Positions 8,293 through 17,923 of a DNA stretch of 60,901 nucleotides are shown one piece after another. Positions within the stretch are counted from its first letter, which is position 1. Each line of letters starts with the position of its first letter. This stretch comes from an uncultured SAR86 cluster bacterium (GTDB lineage: Bacteria; Pseudomonadota; Gammaproteobacteria; Magnimaribacterales; TMED112), in NCBI GenBank assembly GCA_902563885.1, contig CACEYZ010000005.1:1-60901 (forward strand). The letters are read 5' to 3'. The translations under genes and the position numbers were made by a program. The notes beneath the pieces are model-generated. The model was not told the DNA's origin. It saw only the letters and a list, made by a program, of their open reading frames with translations, and ran no database searches.

Positions 8293-10389
8293 TTAGTCGA
8301 AGATTGAAGATTGCTCAACCATGAAATACAGTTCACGGTTCATAGCAATTTTTGCGCCGCCATCTCTAGTTAGAGGCCTATAACCTGTCCCAACAACACC
8401 GGCAGCTCTATAATTTTTAGACCTAAAAAGAGTGAAAAAATCTACAGGTATCATGACGTAAATACCTTTATCAAAACTTCCCTCTCCAAAATCCTCAAAA
8501 CTAACATCTGTTCTTGTAAAGAAGGCGCCCATTCTAGAGCCATTATCAAAGGATCTTGATAGATCTACCGTATAACCAACATCCTTAGCTAAGTACTTGC
8601 CATAAGATAGCTTTAAATTTAATTTAAAAAATGGCTCTCTAGCATAAAAATTAATATTTGAAGTTGTCGTTTCATAATCTCTAAATCCTGACAATGACTT
8701 ATCAAATGCTCGTTGTCTCACTTTTGCGGTATCAAATCCTATTGCAAATTTACTGTTATATGGTTTATATAAATACTCTAATCTTAGTCCTCCAAACATA
8801 AGCTCAAAATGTCCAGCTGAAGCAAAAACGTAATGACCATTTTTAAAACCTCTAACATAATCTAATTGTGCAAATTCAAAACCTTCTTTCCCTTGTTTTA
8901 GATATTGTTGGATTAAAACCCTGACAGGTTCTAACCTCGTAGTCTCAGGAAAGTAATTTAATTCCTTGTAGTCGTCAGTTAAAGGGTACGTATAAAGAGT
9001 ATTAAATTCGAGATGTCTATTAAAAAGAGCAACAAAATTTACATTCAACGATAGCTCTCTAAATGCAAATTTATTGACTGAGCCAACATGAGTTTTAAAT
9101 CCTGGTCTTAAACCATAAGTGAAGACTGGATATTTTATAGTAGGTTTAAAATCTTGAATTTTGTCATTAGCAATGTATCCATCTTCAAACTTTTTATCCC
9201 AATCAAAAGTTACATCGGTGTTTTGTGCTAGAAGTACGTAAGGACCAAATTGAGGGACAGTCACTACGTTTTTAATGAAGCTGTATTTTCCTCTAACGTA
9301 ATCTTCAACTACTAGTCTGGCATCATCTTCGTTGTTATAAAGGCTTTGAGCATAATTTATGTATAGTGTTTTTTCTTTTTCATCGTAGTGTGCTTTTTGT
9401 ACTAAAATTCCATTTGAATTTAGATCTTCCAACAATGATAAGTAAACCTTGTACTCAAAATCTGAATAATCACCTTGGGTGCTTAGAAGTACTGGATCTT
9501 TCTTGTTTGCAAAATTAAAACCAGCCTGCCATCTAAAAGCAAGTTGAGACATATTTTCATAATAAAGGCCGAAGTTTAAATTCTTGTTAACTATTACCTC
9601 ATATCCAAGACTTATTGGTGAGTCTAAAGATTCGAACCTATCCCCTTCACATTCCCTACAAAAATCAGCTAATTCATGATCAATGCTGTCATATTCCAAT
9701 TTAATCTTGGAATTCACAGGATAAAATCTAGCTTTTGGAATTACATATTCAACTCCACCAAATACTGAAGTAGTACCTCTAAACCATGTTGATACTCCTG
9801 GAACACCACCCATAGGTCCCAAACTGTAACCACTGCCCCTTTGATCAAACTTATCAGTTAATATTGAAAGAGGGTTTCCACCAATGTTGTCAGTACTGCC
9901 AAGAGCTCCCCAACCAAGACCTGCAGTAAAATCAAACCTTCCAAATGATTTACTTGCAACTACGTACTCAGATGCTGTTAATGATGTACCAGCAAAATCT
10001 ACTAGTCCAACTGCTACATTAGGCAGATATTCACAAAATGCGTAATCTAGACCATAACATTCACCCTCTTTAAAAAGTCTTGCTTTCAAACTAAAGCCTT
10101 TATCTTTTTGAGATTGCATGCCTCCAGGACCTCTTTCGAAATCTGGATAACCTAATGAATTGATATCTGTATAGAATAAAGCTCCTTCAAACCAGTCATA
10201 TGGAGAGAATTGGAAAACATACTTTCCATAAGGATCATATCTTGAATAATTAAATGATACTTTGCCCTCATTATTAAACCTTGCATTAGGCATTTTAATA
10301 AGCCCGGAATAATCAACTAGAGAGCCTGTTAAAAATTCGTTTGAATTTAAATTAAATGCAACTGCAAAAAGTAGAATAAGCTTTTTCAT
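8293..10389 (-). CDS. YjbH/GfcD-family outer-membrane exopolysaccharide protein
   Basis: The 698-residue length equals that of E. coli YjbH and GfcD. A signal peptide covers about residues 1-17. The conserved family N-terminus is present (TGSLVDYSGLIKMPNARF, then a KYVFQFSPYDWFEGALFYT-like strand). The rest is rich in alternating aromatic and polar strands, consistent with a beta-barrel. Relatives are required for export of group 4 capsule or exopolysaccharide. It follows the SLBB export gene after an 18-nt gap on the same strand. Homologues of GfcB and GfcC, usual companions, are not in the window. Confidence 0.88.
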   Translation of the reverse strand: MKKLILLFAVAFNLNSNEFLTGSLVDYSGLIKMPNARFNNEGKVSFNYSRYDPYGKYVFQFSPYDWFEGALFYTDINSLGYPDFERGPGGMQSQKDKGFSLKARLFKEGECYGLDYAFCEYLPNVAVGLVDFAGTSLTASEYVVASKSFGRFDFTAGLGWGALGSTDNIGGNPLSILTDKFDQRGSGYSLGPMGGVPGVSTWFRGTTSVFGGVEYVIPKARFYPVNSKIKLEYDSIDHELADFCRECEGDRFESLDSPISLGYEVIVNKNLNFGLYYENMSQLAFRWQAGFNFANKKDPVLLSTQGDYSDFEYKVYLSLLEDLNSNGILVQKAHYDEKEKTLYINYAQSLYNNEDDARLVVEDYVRGKYSFIKNVVTVPQFGPYVLLAQNTDVTFDWDKKFEDGYIANDKIQDFKPTIKYPVFTYGLRPGFKTHVGSVNKFAFRELSLNVNFVALFNRHLEFNTLYTYPLTDDYKELNYFPETTRLEPVRVLIQQYLKQGKEGFEFAQLDYVRGFKNGHYVFASAGHFELMFGGLRLEYLYKPYNSKFAIGFDTAKVRQRAFDKSLSGFRDYETTTSNINFYAREPFFKLNLKLSYGKYLAKDVGYTVDLSRSFDNGSRMGAFFTRTDVSFEDFGEGSFDKGIYVMIPVDFFTLFRSKNYRAAGVVGTGYRPLTRDGGAKIAMNRELYFMVEQSSIFD

Positions 10390-10407
10390 GAAATTTTATA
10401 TTTTACT

Positions 10408-13020
10408 TTAATCACTTATAGCATTTAAAGATGCTGCAGCAAAGGCAATGTCTGAAACTGATCTTGTAATGACCTGTACTAGTGGTAATCCTGAAATTCC
10501 CCCTAGCTTCTTCGGTACTACAATTGTATCTCCAGGCGCCAGTCTATAGAAGTCTGATGAGAAGTAATTCCCACTTACTGGTCTAGCTGTTCCATCAGAG
10601 GAAATTACATACACCTCTCTTTTATTGGCATATTTAGTAAATCCTCCAGTTGATTCTATGTAAAAATTAAGGTCTTTGTTGTCTTGAAAAACAAGTGTTG
10701 AACTGGAGTTTACTTCACCTATTACACTAATAATTTGTGGTTTATTGAAAACATATATTTCATCATCTTGCTCTAAAATTAATTCTTTTGCCGTTTTGCT
10801 TTCAGGTGATAAATCTCCAACAATTCTGCCAATAGGTTCAGTTTGATCAGCTAAATTGAAAATGGAAACAAGTTCTCCTACTGAACCGCCAGTTTGTGCT
10901 GTATTTGCGTTTGTTAAATTATAAAAGATTCCATCCAATAACTTTTTCTTTGAGTTTTCTAAAGCTTCTTTTTCTGCTCTTTTGACTGATGCTCTTGAAA
11001 GGAAAATAGACTTGCTTGATGCAGTACTTTTTAATCCACCTGATCGTCTGTAAAGCTCCTCGAGTGTAGTGCCTGGAAGCAATGTATATTCTCCAGGATT
11101 ATTTACTTCTCCCATAACCTTTACTCTCACATATTTAGAACTTATTGAAGGAACAGTTAGTGAAGCATTTATAGGGTTTTTAACCAAATATCTTTTATCT
11201 GGTGATAAAACAGAGATATTGTTTGATAAGTCGATATACTCGACCATACTTCTCTCTGCCATTGGGGTATAACCGCCAATAAAATCTATAATTTTATTTA
11301 TCTCAACCGATCCAAAAACTGGATAAAGTCCATTTCTTGTAAACTCTCCCTCAACAGTTATAGCATGTGATTTCAAAAGTTTAAATATTTCTGGATTTGT
11401 AAGTAAAAATTCATATTTAAGGAGTTTAGAGCTTGCATCAGCCATCTTTCTTTGTTCTAGCTCTCTCTGATTTTTATAGTCTTCAAGGGCATCTTCGCCT
11501 ACGATTTGAGATTCGAATCTAGATTGAACTGAATCTTCAATAAAGTTTTCGTTAAACCTCTTTTCTATTTCCCTTTTTAACGCATTAGATGTTTGTGGCT
11601 GTGGAACAGACAGATCAGATTCCTCCACAGATTCAACTGCAACAACTTCAAAAAAACTCTTTAGTAATCTATTCTCAAGTTTGTCCAATCCCTCAGCTGA
11701 TTCCTGAAGAAGATCGTTGAATACTTGAATATCTTCATTAGCAAAAAATCTTATGACTGAATTAGGCTTAACTTCAATATCTCTATAGGTATCTGCATCA
11801 GATAAACTAAATGGAGAAAGCTTAAAATTCCCAACATCATTCATTACTACCCCAAAGAAAGGATAGACATTATCAGCAAACTCAAGATTTTTTATAAGCT
11901 CATTTAATTTAATATTTTCTGAATAAATGAAATCATTTTGCTTTACAGGACCGACTACAACTGGGTTTAGGTTTGTTTCCAAACCTTTGCCTCTTATATC
12001 CATTGATAATATTTTTGTTACATCTTCAAATTGATCTGAAGCAGATATTTGTTTGTTTGTAATTTGATCTTTATCAACATAATTAATTACCAATCTATCC
12101 ATATCAGCATCGAAAAGCGCCTCTTGTGCAAATGTAAGAATGTCACTAATAGTGTCTGTTTTCTTTATTTCATAAGTTAAAGGCCTATTGACTTTTCCTT
12201 TAACTTCAACAAAGTTAATAGCAGGTGGAATGAACACTGTATCACCTGGCCTTAAGGTCTTATCACCTGATCTGTCTCCAAAAATTAACTGTTTATAAAA
12301 ATCAAATGGATATGTTTCTTCCCCTCTTTTTATTTGCATGTTTCTTAATGAGCCATAATCCTCTACCCCGCCGGATAGAATTAATAAATTTGATGCAGTT
12401 GTAAGAGGATTAACGGTGTATGCTCCAGGATTTTTTGCAGCTCCCAAAACAAAGACTTGAAATGGCTGTAAATCTTGCATTGAAATTATTACTTCAGTTC
12501 CAAGAGATGTTTTTGAATATATTTCGTTAACCTTTTTGTTTACTTGCTCAAGAGTTAGTCCTGCAATTTGTACATCACCTATTACAGGCATTTGAAGAAC
12601 ACCATTTAGACCTACTCTCAGCTGTCTTTTAAGTTGATCTGCACCTACAGTTATTACCTCTAAAATATCGCCTGGATTGATTTGATAAGTATTAGGTATT
12701 GGTAAATCTATAAGAGGAGCATAAGAACTTGGGGTTTTTGTAAAAAAGTCATATCCAAATTTTCTCTTTGAACCAAGCAATGTTGATGCATAAGTATTCT
12801 CAGTTTTGTCAAATAATGAACTAGCGACGGGAGGCATTGTAGCCATCATTCCCATGCCTAACATCCCTGCTCCAGCATCTCCAGCAGTTAGTTGTCCTAT
12901 TACCTGTGCTCTAGCCTCAGGTGGCAACATATTTAAATAATTTAAATTTTCTTGTGAAAGGTTTTGTGAACCCATTTTTAGTGACAAAAAAGAGACTATT
13001 AAAATAAGTATAAGTCGCAT
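10408..13020 (-). CDS. Large multi-SLBB polysaccharide export protein (Wza/WbfF-like)
   Basis: An 870-residue protein, more than twice the length of E. coli Wza. A signal peptide (about 1-18) is followed by the polysaccharide-export domain (YQINPGDILEVITVG) and then several SLBB repeats, seen as recurring blocks such as VLGAAKNPGAYTV, VEGEFTRNGLYPV, VMGEVNNPGEYTLLPG and VIGEVNSSSTLVF, each with a following Gly-Gly segment. No lipobox Cys is visible, so unlike Wza it is probably not a lipoprotein. It resembles the long SLBB exporters of Vibrio capsule loci. It should form the periplasmic/outer-membrane exit channel with the YjbH-like protein downstream. Confidence 0.9.
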   Translation of the reverse strand: MRLILILIVSFLSLKMGSQNLSQENLNYLNMLPPEARAQVIGQLTAGDAGAGMLGMGMMATMPPVASSLFDKTENTYASTLLGSKRKFGYDFFTKTPSSYAPLIDLPIPNTYQINPGDILEVITVGADQLKRQLRVGLNGVLQMPVIGDVQIAGLTLEQVNKKVNEIYSKTSLGTEVIISMQDLQPFQVFVLGAAKNPGAYTVNPLTTASNLLILSGGVEDYGSLRNMQIKRGEETYPFDFYKQLIFGDRSGDKTLRPGDTVFIPPAINFVEVKGKVNRPLTYEIKKTDTISDILTFAQEALFDADMDRLVINYVDKDQITNKQISASDQFEDVTKILSMDIRGKGLETNLNPVVVGPVKQNDFIYSENIKLNELIKNLEFADNVYPFFGVVMNDVGNFKLSPFSLSDADTYRDIEVKPNSVIRFFANEDIQVFNDLLQESAEGLDKLENRLLKSFFEVVAVESVEESDLSVPQPQTSNALKREIEKRFNENFIEDSVQSRFESQIVGEDALEDYKNQRELEQRKMADASSKLLKYEFLLTNPEIFKLLKSHAITVEGEFTRNGLYPVFGSVEINKIIDFIGGYTPMAERSMVEYIDLSNNISVLSPDKRYLVKNPINASLTVPSISSKYVRVKVMGEVNNPGEYTLLPGTTLEELYRRSGGLKSTASSKSIFLSRASVKRAEKEALENSKKKLLDGIFYNLTNANTAQTGGSVGELVSIFNLADQTEPIGRIVGDLSPESKTAKELILEQDDEIYVFNKPQIISVIGEVNSSSTLVFQDNKDLNFYIESTGGFTKYANKREVYVISSDGTARPVSGNYFSSDFYRLAPGDTIVVPKKLGGISGLPLVQVITRSVSDIAFAAASLNAISD

Positions 13021-13031
13021 AGTATGTGGAT

Positions 13032-13037
13032 TTTATA
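13032..13037 (-). promoter_or_regulatory. Candidate -10 element of the SLBB/YjbH operon
   Basis: TATAAA on the minus strand lies 11 nt before the ATG at 13020. TTGAGA (13053-13058, minus) is a possible -35 with a short 15-nt spacer. No Shine-Dalgarno sequence is visible, so the transcript may be nearly leaderless. Confidence 0.45.
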
Positions 13038-13138
13038 CCTTAAACATTAAAGTCTCAATGAAATAAGCCTCTAAAACGCCTTTATGTAAGAGAAATTAGC
13101 ATATTTAACCCAATTTTCTGCATTTTTAGTGATTATCA

Positions 13139-13147
13139 TGTGATAAT
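13139..13147 (+). promoter_or_regulatory. Candidate extended -10 for the epimerase/legionaminate operon
   Basis: TGTGATAAT (extended -10 TGn plus GATAAT) lies 24 nt before the ATG at 13172. It is the right half of an ATTATC-atgt-GATAAT inverted repeat (13132-13147), which could also be an operator. An AAGAG sequence before the ATG could act as ribosome-binding site. Confidence 0.4.
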
Positions 13148-13171
13148 TCCCTTTCATAAAAAAAAGAGTAG

Positions 13172-14185
13172 ATGAAAAAAGTTATTATTACAGGTTCTGC
13201 AGGCTTTATTGGCTTTCATACTGCACTAAGATTCCTCAAAGAAGGGTTTGAGGTATATGGAATAGATAATCTTAATGATTATTACGACCAAAATCTTAAA
13301 GAGGATAGAAATAAAATATTAGAACAAGATAAAAATTTTAGTTTCATTAAAGCTGATATATCAAAAGTTGAAATTAAAAATAAATATAATGAGATAAATC
13401 CAGAATTGTTTATAAACCTTGCTGCACAAGCAGGAGTCCGACACTCAATTACAAATCCAGAGGATTATATAAAAGCTAATATCGACTCTTTTTTGCACAT
13501 TATGGAATTTGCAAAAGATAACAAAAACTTAGCTCGAACATTATATGCATCAACAAGCTCTGTTTATGGTGGAAATATTAGACAACCTTTTCAAGAATCA
13601 CATGGAGTTGATCACCCTCTTCAATTTTATGCCGTCTCTAAAAGAACAAATGAATTAATGGCGCATGCTTATTCAAATCTTTATGGAACAGAATGCATTG
13701 GATTAAGATTCTTTACTGTTTATGGTCCATGGGGTAGACCTGATATGGCATTGTTTAAATTTACAAAGAATATACTTGAAGATAAAGAAATTGATGTTTA
13801 CAACAATGGTAATCACAGCAGAGATTTTACATATGTTGATGATATTGTTGAAGGAATCTATTTATCATCTATTTCAAAAAAAGAATTAATCGATTCAAAT
13901 TTCGATTCGAAGGATCCTTCAAGATCTTTCTGTAAAAGCATTATCTTTAATCTTGGAAGAGGAAAACCAGAAAATCTTGAAGATTTTATTGATGAGATTG
14001 AGAACAATCTTGGAAAAAGAGCAAAAAGGAATTTAATGCCCCTTCAGCCTGGAGATGTGCCAGATACTAGTGCAGATATTACTGGCTTAAAAGATTTTTC
14101 TGGTTATGAACCTAAAACATCCATTAAAATTGGAGTGAAAAACTTTATTGACTGGTACAAAGAATATTACAAGGTAAATTTATGA
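13172..14185 (+). CDS. UDP-glucuronate 4-epimerase (CapI/WbpP-type epimerase)
   Basis: The 337-residue extended SDR has TGSAGFIGFH (residues 7-16) and the DNLNDYYD signature typical of UDP-glucuronate 4-epimerases. The catalytic segments STSSVYGG and YAVSKR and the LRFFTVYGPWGRPDMA block are also present. It should make UDP-galacturonate from UDP-glucuronate, whose source would be the dehydrogenase at 54923-55792. It is the first gene of the plus-strand operon and overlaps the next gene by 4 nt. Confidence 0.88.
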   Translation: MKKVIITGSAGFIGFHTALRFLKEGFEVYGIDNLNDYYDQNLKEDRNKILEQDKNFSFIKADISKVEIKNKYNEINPELFINLAAQAGVRHSITNPEDYIKANIDSFLHIMEFAKDNKNLARTLYASTSSVYGGNIRQPFQESHGVDHPLQFYAVSKRTNELMAHAYSNLYGTECIGLRFFTVYGPWGRPDMALFKFTKNILEDKEIDVYNNGNHSRDFTYVDDIVEGIYLSSISKKELIDSNFDSKDPSRSFCKSIIFNLGRGKPENLEDFIDEIENNLGKRAKRNLMPLQPGDVPDTSADITGLKDFSGYEPKTSIKIGVKNFIDWYKEYYKVNL

Positions 14186-15150
14186 AAAAAATTCTAATAA
14201 CGGGAGCTGCGGGATTTATAGGTTCCCACTTAACTGAAAGATGTGTTGAAGAGGGATTCGAGGTTATAGCTTTTGATAGGTATAACTCAGAAAATCATTG
14301 GGGATGGCTTGAGAATTCAAAACATAAAGGAAATTTTGAAATGGTTCTTGGTGATATAAGAGACTTTGATAGTGTGAGTAATTCAATGCAAAATGTGGAT
14401 TGTATATTTCACCTAGCAGCATTAATTGGGATTCCATATTCTTACAACTCACCTCTTGCATATATCAAAACAAATATTGAAGGGACATATAATGTGCTTC
14501 AATCAGCTAGAGAAAAGAGTGTTGAGAATATCCTTATAACAAGTACAAGTGAGACTTATGGAACTGCTCAAAAAATTCCAATGGATGAGGATCATCCAAA
14601 GGTAGGTCAATCACCCTACTCTGCAACTAAAATAGCAGCTGATCAATTAGCAATAAGCTTTCATAAATCTTTTGATCTTCCCTTAAAGATAGTTAGACCT
14701 TTCAATACTTATGGTCCAAGACAATCCTCAAGGGCAATCATACCTAATATTACTTCACAACTTATCGTTGGTAATGAAGTTAACTTAGGAAATATTGAAC
14801 CTACAAGGGACTTTACTTATGTAGAGGACACCTGTTCTGGTTTTCTTCAGATAATGGAATCAGCAAAGCTAGTTGGAGAAGAGGTTAATATTGGAATGAA
14901 CGAAGAAATTTCTATTAAGGAATTGGTTTCAAAAATTGCTGGAATTTTAGGAAAGGAATACAAAATTGTCGGTCAGGACGAAAGAAAAAGGCCGGAAAAT
15001 AGTGAAGTTGAGAGACTTAATTGTGATAACTCAAAAATAATGGCTGCTACAGAATGGCAACCAAAATTTGATTTAGATTCAGGTTTAGAGGAAACAATTA
15101 AATGGTTAAAAGATAATTCATCTGAAAAAATGGGCGAATATAATGTCTAA
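14182..15150 (+). CDS. legB: LegB-type NDP-N-acetylglucosamine 4,6-dehydratase
   Basis: The 322-residue SDR has TGAAGFIGSH (7-16), STSETYG (121-127) with the catalytic Glu, and YSATK (146-150). The wider sequence, such as HLAALIGIPYSY and RPFNTYGPRQS, matches LegB enzymes that start legionaminic acid synthesis by 4,6-dehydration of an activated GlcNAc (GDP-linked in Campylobacter). The following aminotransferase and nonulosonate synthase genes fit exactly. It overlaps LegC by 8 nt. Confidence 0.9.
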   Translation: MKKILITGAAGFIGSHLTERCVEEGFEVIAFDRYNSENHWGWLENSKHKGNFEMVLGDIRDFDSVSNSMQNVDCIFHLAALIGIPYSYNSPLAYIKTNIEGTYNVLQSAREKSVENILITSTSETYGTAQKIPMDEDHPKVGQSPYSATKIAADQLAISFHKSFDLPLKIVRPFNTYGPRQSSRAIIPNITSQLIVGNEVNLGNIEPTRDFTYVEDTCSGFLQIMESAKLVGEEVNIGMNEEISIKELVSKIAGILGKEYKIVGQDERKRPENSEVERLNCDNSKIMAATEWQPKFDLDSGLEETIKWLKDNSSEKMGEYNV

Positions 15151-16291
15151 AAGTATACCTCTTTCAGAACCTTTTTTCTTTGGTAAAGAAAAAGACTATG
15201 TCCTGGATGCAATAGAATCTACTTGGATTAGTGGTAGTGGCAAATATCTAGAAAAATTTGAAAGCTCAATTGGAGAAATAACTGACTCTCCTTATGTTGT
15301 CGCATGCATGAATGGAACATCTGCTCTTCATTTAGCTTTAACAGCTGCAGGTGTTAAAAGTGGTGATGAAGTGCTAGCACCAACACTAACATTCATCTCA
15401 TCAATAAATTCAATTCTTTATTCAAAAGCTTCTCCTGTATTTTTTGATAGCGATGAATTTTTCAATATTGACCAAAATAAAGTGGTTAATTTTTTAGAAA
15501 ATAATTGTGAACAAAAAAATGGTGAAACTTTTAATAAAAGAACTGGAAAAAGAGTTGCTGCCATAATTGTGGTGCATGTTTGGGGCAATGCTTGTAATTT
15601 TGAAAAACTGATAAAAATTTGTAAGGAAAGAAATATATTAATAATTGAAGATGCAGCTGAAAGCCTTGGTACCACATATATATCAGGAGATTTTAAAGGG
15701 AAGCATACAGGTACAATCGGTGATTTTGGCTGTATTTCATTCAATGGAAATAAAATCGTCACTGCGGGAGTTGGTGGAGCTGTTCTCACTGCTTCAGAAC
15801 ATTCTTTTAAAAAAGTTGATTACTTATCTAAACAAGCAAAAGATGATTCTTTTAATTATATTCATAATGAAATGGGGTTTAATTATCGATTAAGCAATAT
15901 TAATGCAGCTTTAGGGCTTGCACAGGCAGAAAATTTAAAAGCTATTTTAGAAAAGAAAAATGATATTCATAACTTATATAAAAAATACTTCAAAGAGAAT
16001 GAGAAATTTGAAATCATGGATACTCCTGATTACGCCAGAAATAATAATTGGTTAAATATTTTAAAAGTTTTAAATGGGAATAAAGATGGGATCTTAAATA
16101 GACTTAACGACAATGGTATCGAAGCAAGACCAATTTGGAAATTATGTCACGAGCAAGAATATTTAAAACATTTTGAAGAGATTGATATTACAAATGCAAT
16201 TGAACAAGTAAATAACTGTATTTGCTTGCCTTCTTCTGTTGGTCTTAATGAAGAGGATATAAAATATATTTCAGGAGTCATAAATGAGTAA
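15143..16291 (+). CDS. legC: LegC-type PLP aminotransferase
   Basis: A 382-residue DegT/DnrJ/EryC1 aminotransferase. The PLP-binding Asp is in IIEDAAES (about 167-174), and the Schiff-base Lys lies in SFNGNKIVTAGVGG (K204), the exact context seen in LegC proteins. The long insert around 120-137 is also typical of LegC. It should aminate the 4-keto sugar made by LegB. It overlaps LegB and LegH by 8 nt each. Confidence 0.92.
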   Translation: MSKSIPLSEPFFFGKEKDYVLDAIESTWISGSGKYLEKFESSIGEITDSPYVVACMNGTSALHLALTAAGVKSGDEVLAPTLTFISSINSILYSKASPVFFDSDEFFNIDQNKVVNFLENNCEQKNGETFNKRTGKRVAAIIVVHVWGNACNFEKLIKICKERNILIIEDAAESLGTTYISGDFKGKHTGTIGDFGCISFNGNKIVTAGVGGAVLTASEHSFKKVDYLSKQAKDDSFNYIHNEMGFNYRLSNINAALGLAQAENLKAILEKKNDIHNLYKKYFKENEKFEIMDTPDYARNNNWLNILKVLNGNKDGILNRLNDNGIEARPIWKLCHEQEYLKHFEEIDITNAIEQVNNCICLPSSVGLNEEDIKYISGVINE

Positions 16292-16901
16292 AGTCCTTAT
16301 TTTTGGATGTGGGGGTCATGCAGTCTCTTGTTTCGAAGTTCTAAAATGTGAGGGTCATGAAATAGCAGGTTTTATTAAAAAATCTGACGAGGCTCTAGAA
16401 AAAAATATAATCAAATTTAATTCATCGTCAAAAATCCGAATCCTTTCAGAAACAGATGATCTTATGAAAATTAGTTCAAAAGCAGTTATTGGGATTGGCC
16501 AAATAAAAACTTGTGAGCCAAGAAAAAATCTTTTTAAAAAATTAAGTTTAGATGGATTTGACCTAATAAATGTAATTTCTTCTCAAGCAAATTTGAGCAA
16601 ATATACTTCTTTAGGAAAGGGTGTCTTTATTTTTAAGGAAGCAATAATTAACGCTAATGTAAGTATAGGAAATAATTGCATAATAAATACTGGCTCAATA
16701 ATTGAACATGATTGTAATATCTCTAACGATTGCCACGTATCAGTTGGTTCTATTATTAATGGAAATGTTGATGTAGGAGCAGGAACATTTATTGGGAGTG
16801 GTGCAGTTATAAAAAATGGTATATCAATAGGTGATAGCTGTGTAATTTCTGCAGGTAAATATGTTTCTAAAAATGTGCCATCTGGAACAGTATTGAAATG
16901 A
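16284..16901 (+). CDS. legH: NeuD/LegH-type N-acetyltransferase
   Basis: This 205-residue protein begins with a PglD-like nucleotide-fold domain (LIFGCGGHAVSCFEVL) and ends in left-handed beta-helix hexapeptide repeats (INANVSIGNNCIINTGSIIEHDC and following). Such enzymes acetylate the 4-amino group in bacillosamine/legionaminic pathways; NeuD relatives O-acetylate sialic acids. Position between LegC and LegI favours the LegH role. It ends in an ATGA overlap with LegI. Confidence 0.88.
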   Translation: MSKVLIFGCGGHAVSCFEVLKCEGHEIAGFIKKSDEALEKNIIKFNSSSKIRILSETDDLMKISSKAVIGIGQIKTCEPRKNLFKKLSLDGFDLINVISSQANLSKYTSLGKGVFIFKEAIINANVSIGNNCIINTGSIIEHDCNISNDCHVSVGSIINGNVDVGAGTFIGSGAVIKNGISIGDSCVISAGKYVSKNVPSGTVLK

Positions 16902-17923
16902 GTACAATAATAATTGCAGAAGCAGGAGTAAACCATAACGGAGATGTTTTAATTGCCAAAGAACTTATAAATGTAGCCAAAGATTCAGGTGCTGATTACG
17001 TAAAGTTTCAAATTTTTAAAAGTGAGCTTCTTTCAACTGCTGAAGCTAAAAAAGCAGAATATCAAAAAAAAGATGATAAAAACGAATCTCAAAAAGAGAT
17101 GTTAGAAAATCTTGAATTCGATTTTAAAGTATTTAAAGATCTAAAAAATTATGCTGAAGAAATAGGAATTGGTTTTTTAGCATCTGCATTTGATAATGAA
17201 TCCTTAGAATTTCTGATCGATTTAAAACTTGATTTTATCAAAATTCCATCAGGAGAAATTAATAATGTGCCCTATCTTGAGAGGATTTCAAAAGAAAAGG
17301 TTGAATTGATTCTATCAACTGGTATGTCCACTATAGATGAAATATCAAGGGCATTAGAAATTCTACTAAAAGGCAAAAAAATAACTAAAGATAAAATAAT
17401 TATCCTCCATTGCAATACAGATTATCCAACTAAAATTGAAGATGTAAATTTAAGAGCAATAGAAGAAATTAAGAAAAATTTTGGATGTAGGATTGGATAT
17501 TCAGATCACACACTAGGAAATAATGTATCAATGGGTGCAGTTTGTATGGGGGCAAAAGTTATCGAAAAACACATTACAACAAACAAAAATCTTTCTGGGC
17601 CCGATCATAAAGCAAGTATGGATCCCGATGAGTTTACAAAATTTGTTAAGGATATTAGAGATACTGAAATTTTTCTTGGAGAAAATAGAAAAGTACCATC
17701 TAAAAGTGAATTAAGAAACATTAAACATGCTAGAAGATACATTGTTGCTCTTAAAAATATTAAAAAAGGTGAACAATTTTCTAAAGAAAATATTACTTCA
17801 AAAAGAACGAGCTCTGGTATATCAATTGATAACTGGAATGATGTTATTGGAAAAGAGGCAGAACAAGACTTTTCTAAAGATTCAATTATAAAAATTCCAA
17901 ATGGAGGTTTTTATGAAGACTAG
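16898..17923 (+). CDS. legI: Legionaminic acid synthase (NeuB family)
   Basis: A 341-residue NeuB-family enzyme: the TIM-barrel start IIIAEAGVNHNGD, the substrate-binding IPSGEINNVPYLE and LSTGMST, DHTLGN, and a C-terminal antifreeze-like SAF domain (RRYIVALKNIKKGEQFSKEN). It condenses the 6-deoxy-2,4-diacetamido sugar with PEP to a nine-carbon acid. Assignment to legionaminic rather than neuraminic or pseudaminic acid rests on LegB and LegC next door. Confidence 0.92.
   Translation: MSTIIIAEAGVNHNGDVLIAKELINVAKDSGADYVKFQIFKSELLSTAEAKKAEYQKKDDKNESQKEMLENLEFDFKVFKDLKNYAEEIGIGFLASAFDNESLEFLIDLKLDFIKIPSGEINNVPYLERISKEKVELILSTGMSTIDEISRALEILLKGKKITKDKIIILHCNTDYPTKIEDVNLRAIEEIKKNFGCRIGYSDHTLGNNVSMGAVCMGAKVIEKHITTNKNLSGPDHKASMDPDEFTKFVKDIRDTEIFLGENRKVPSKSELRNIKHARRYIVALKNIKKGEQFSKENITSKRTSSGISIDNWNDVIGKEAEQDFSKDSIIKIPNGGFYED
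17903..17907 (+). promoter_or_regulatory. Strong ribosome-binding site deciding the LegG start
   Basis: GGAGG lies 5 nt before the ATG at 17913, inside the end of LegI. It shows that 17913, not the in-frame ATG at 17901, is the start of the epimerase. Confidence 0.85.

Noticed and set aside
8263-8322. A 19-codon plus-strand frame (MKKENKKKVFSRRLKIAQP)
   Set aside because: It overlaps the end of the YjbH-like gene, has no clear ribosome-binding site or promoter, and is too short to support.
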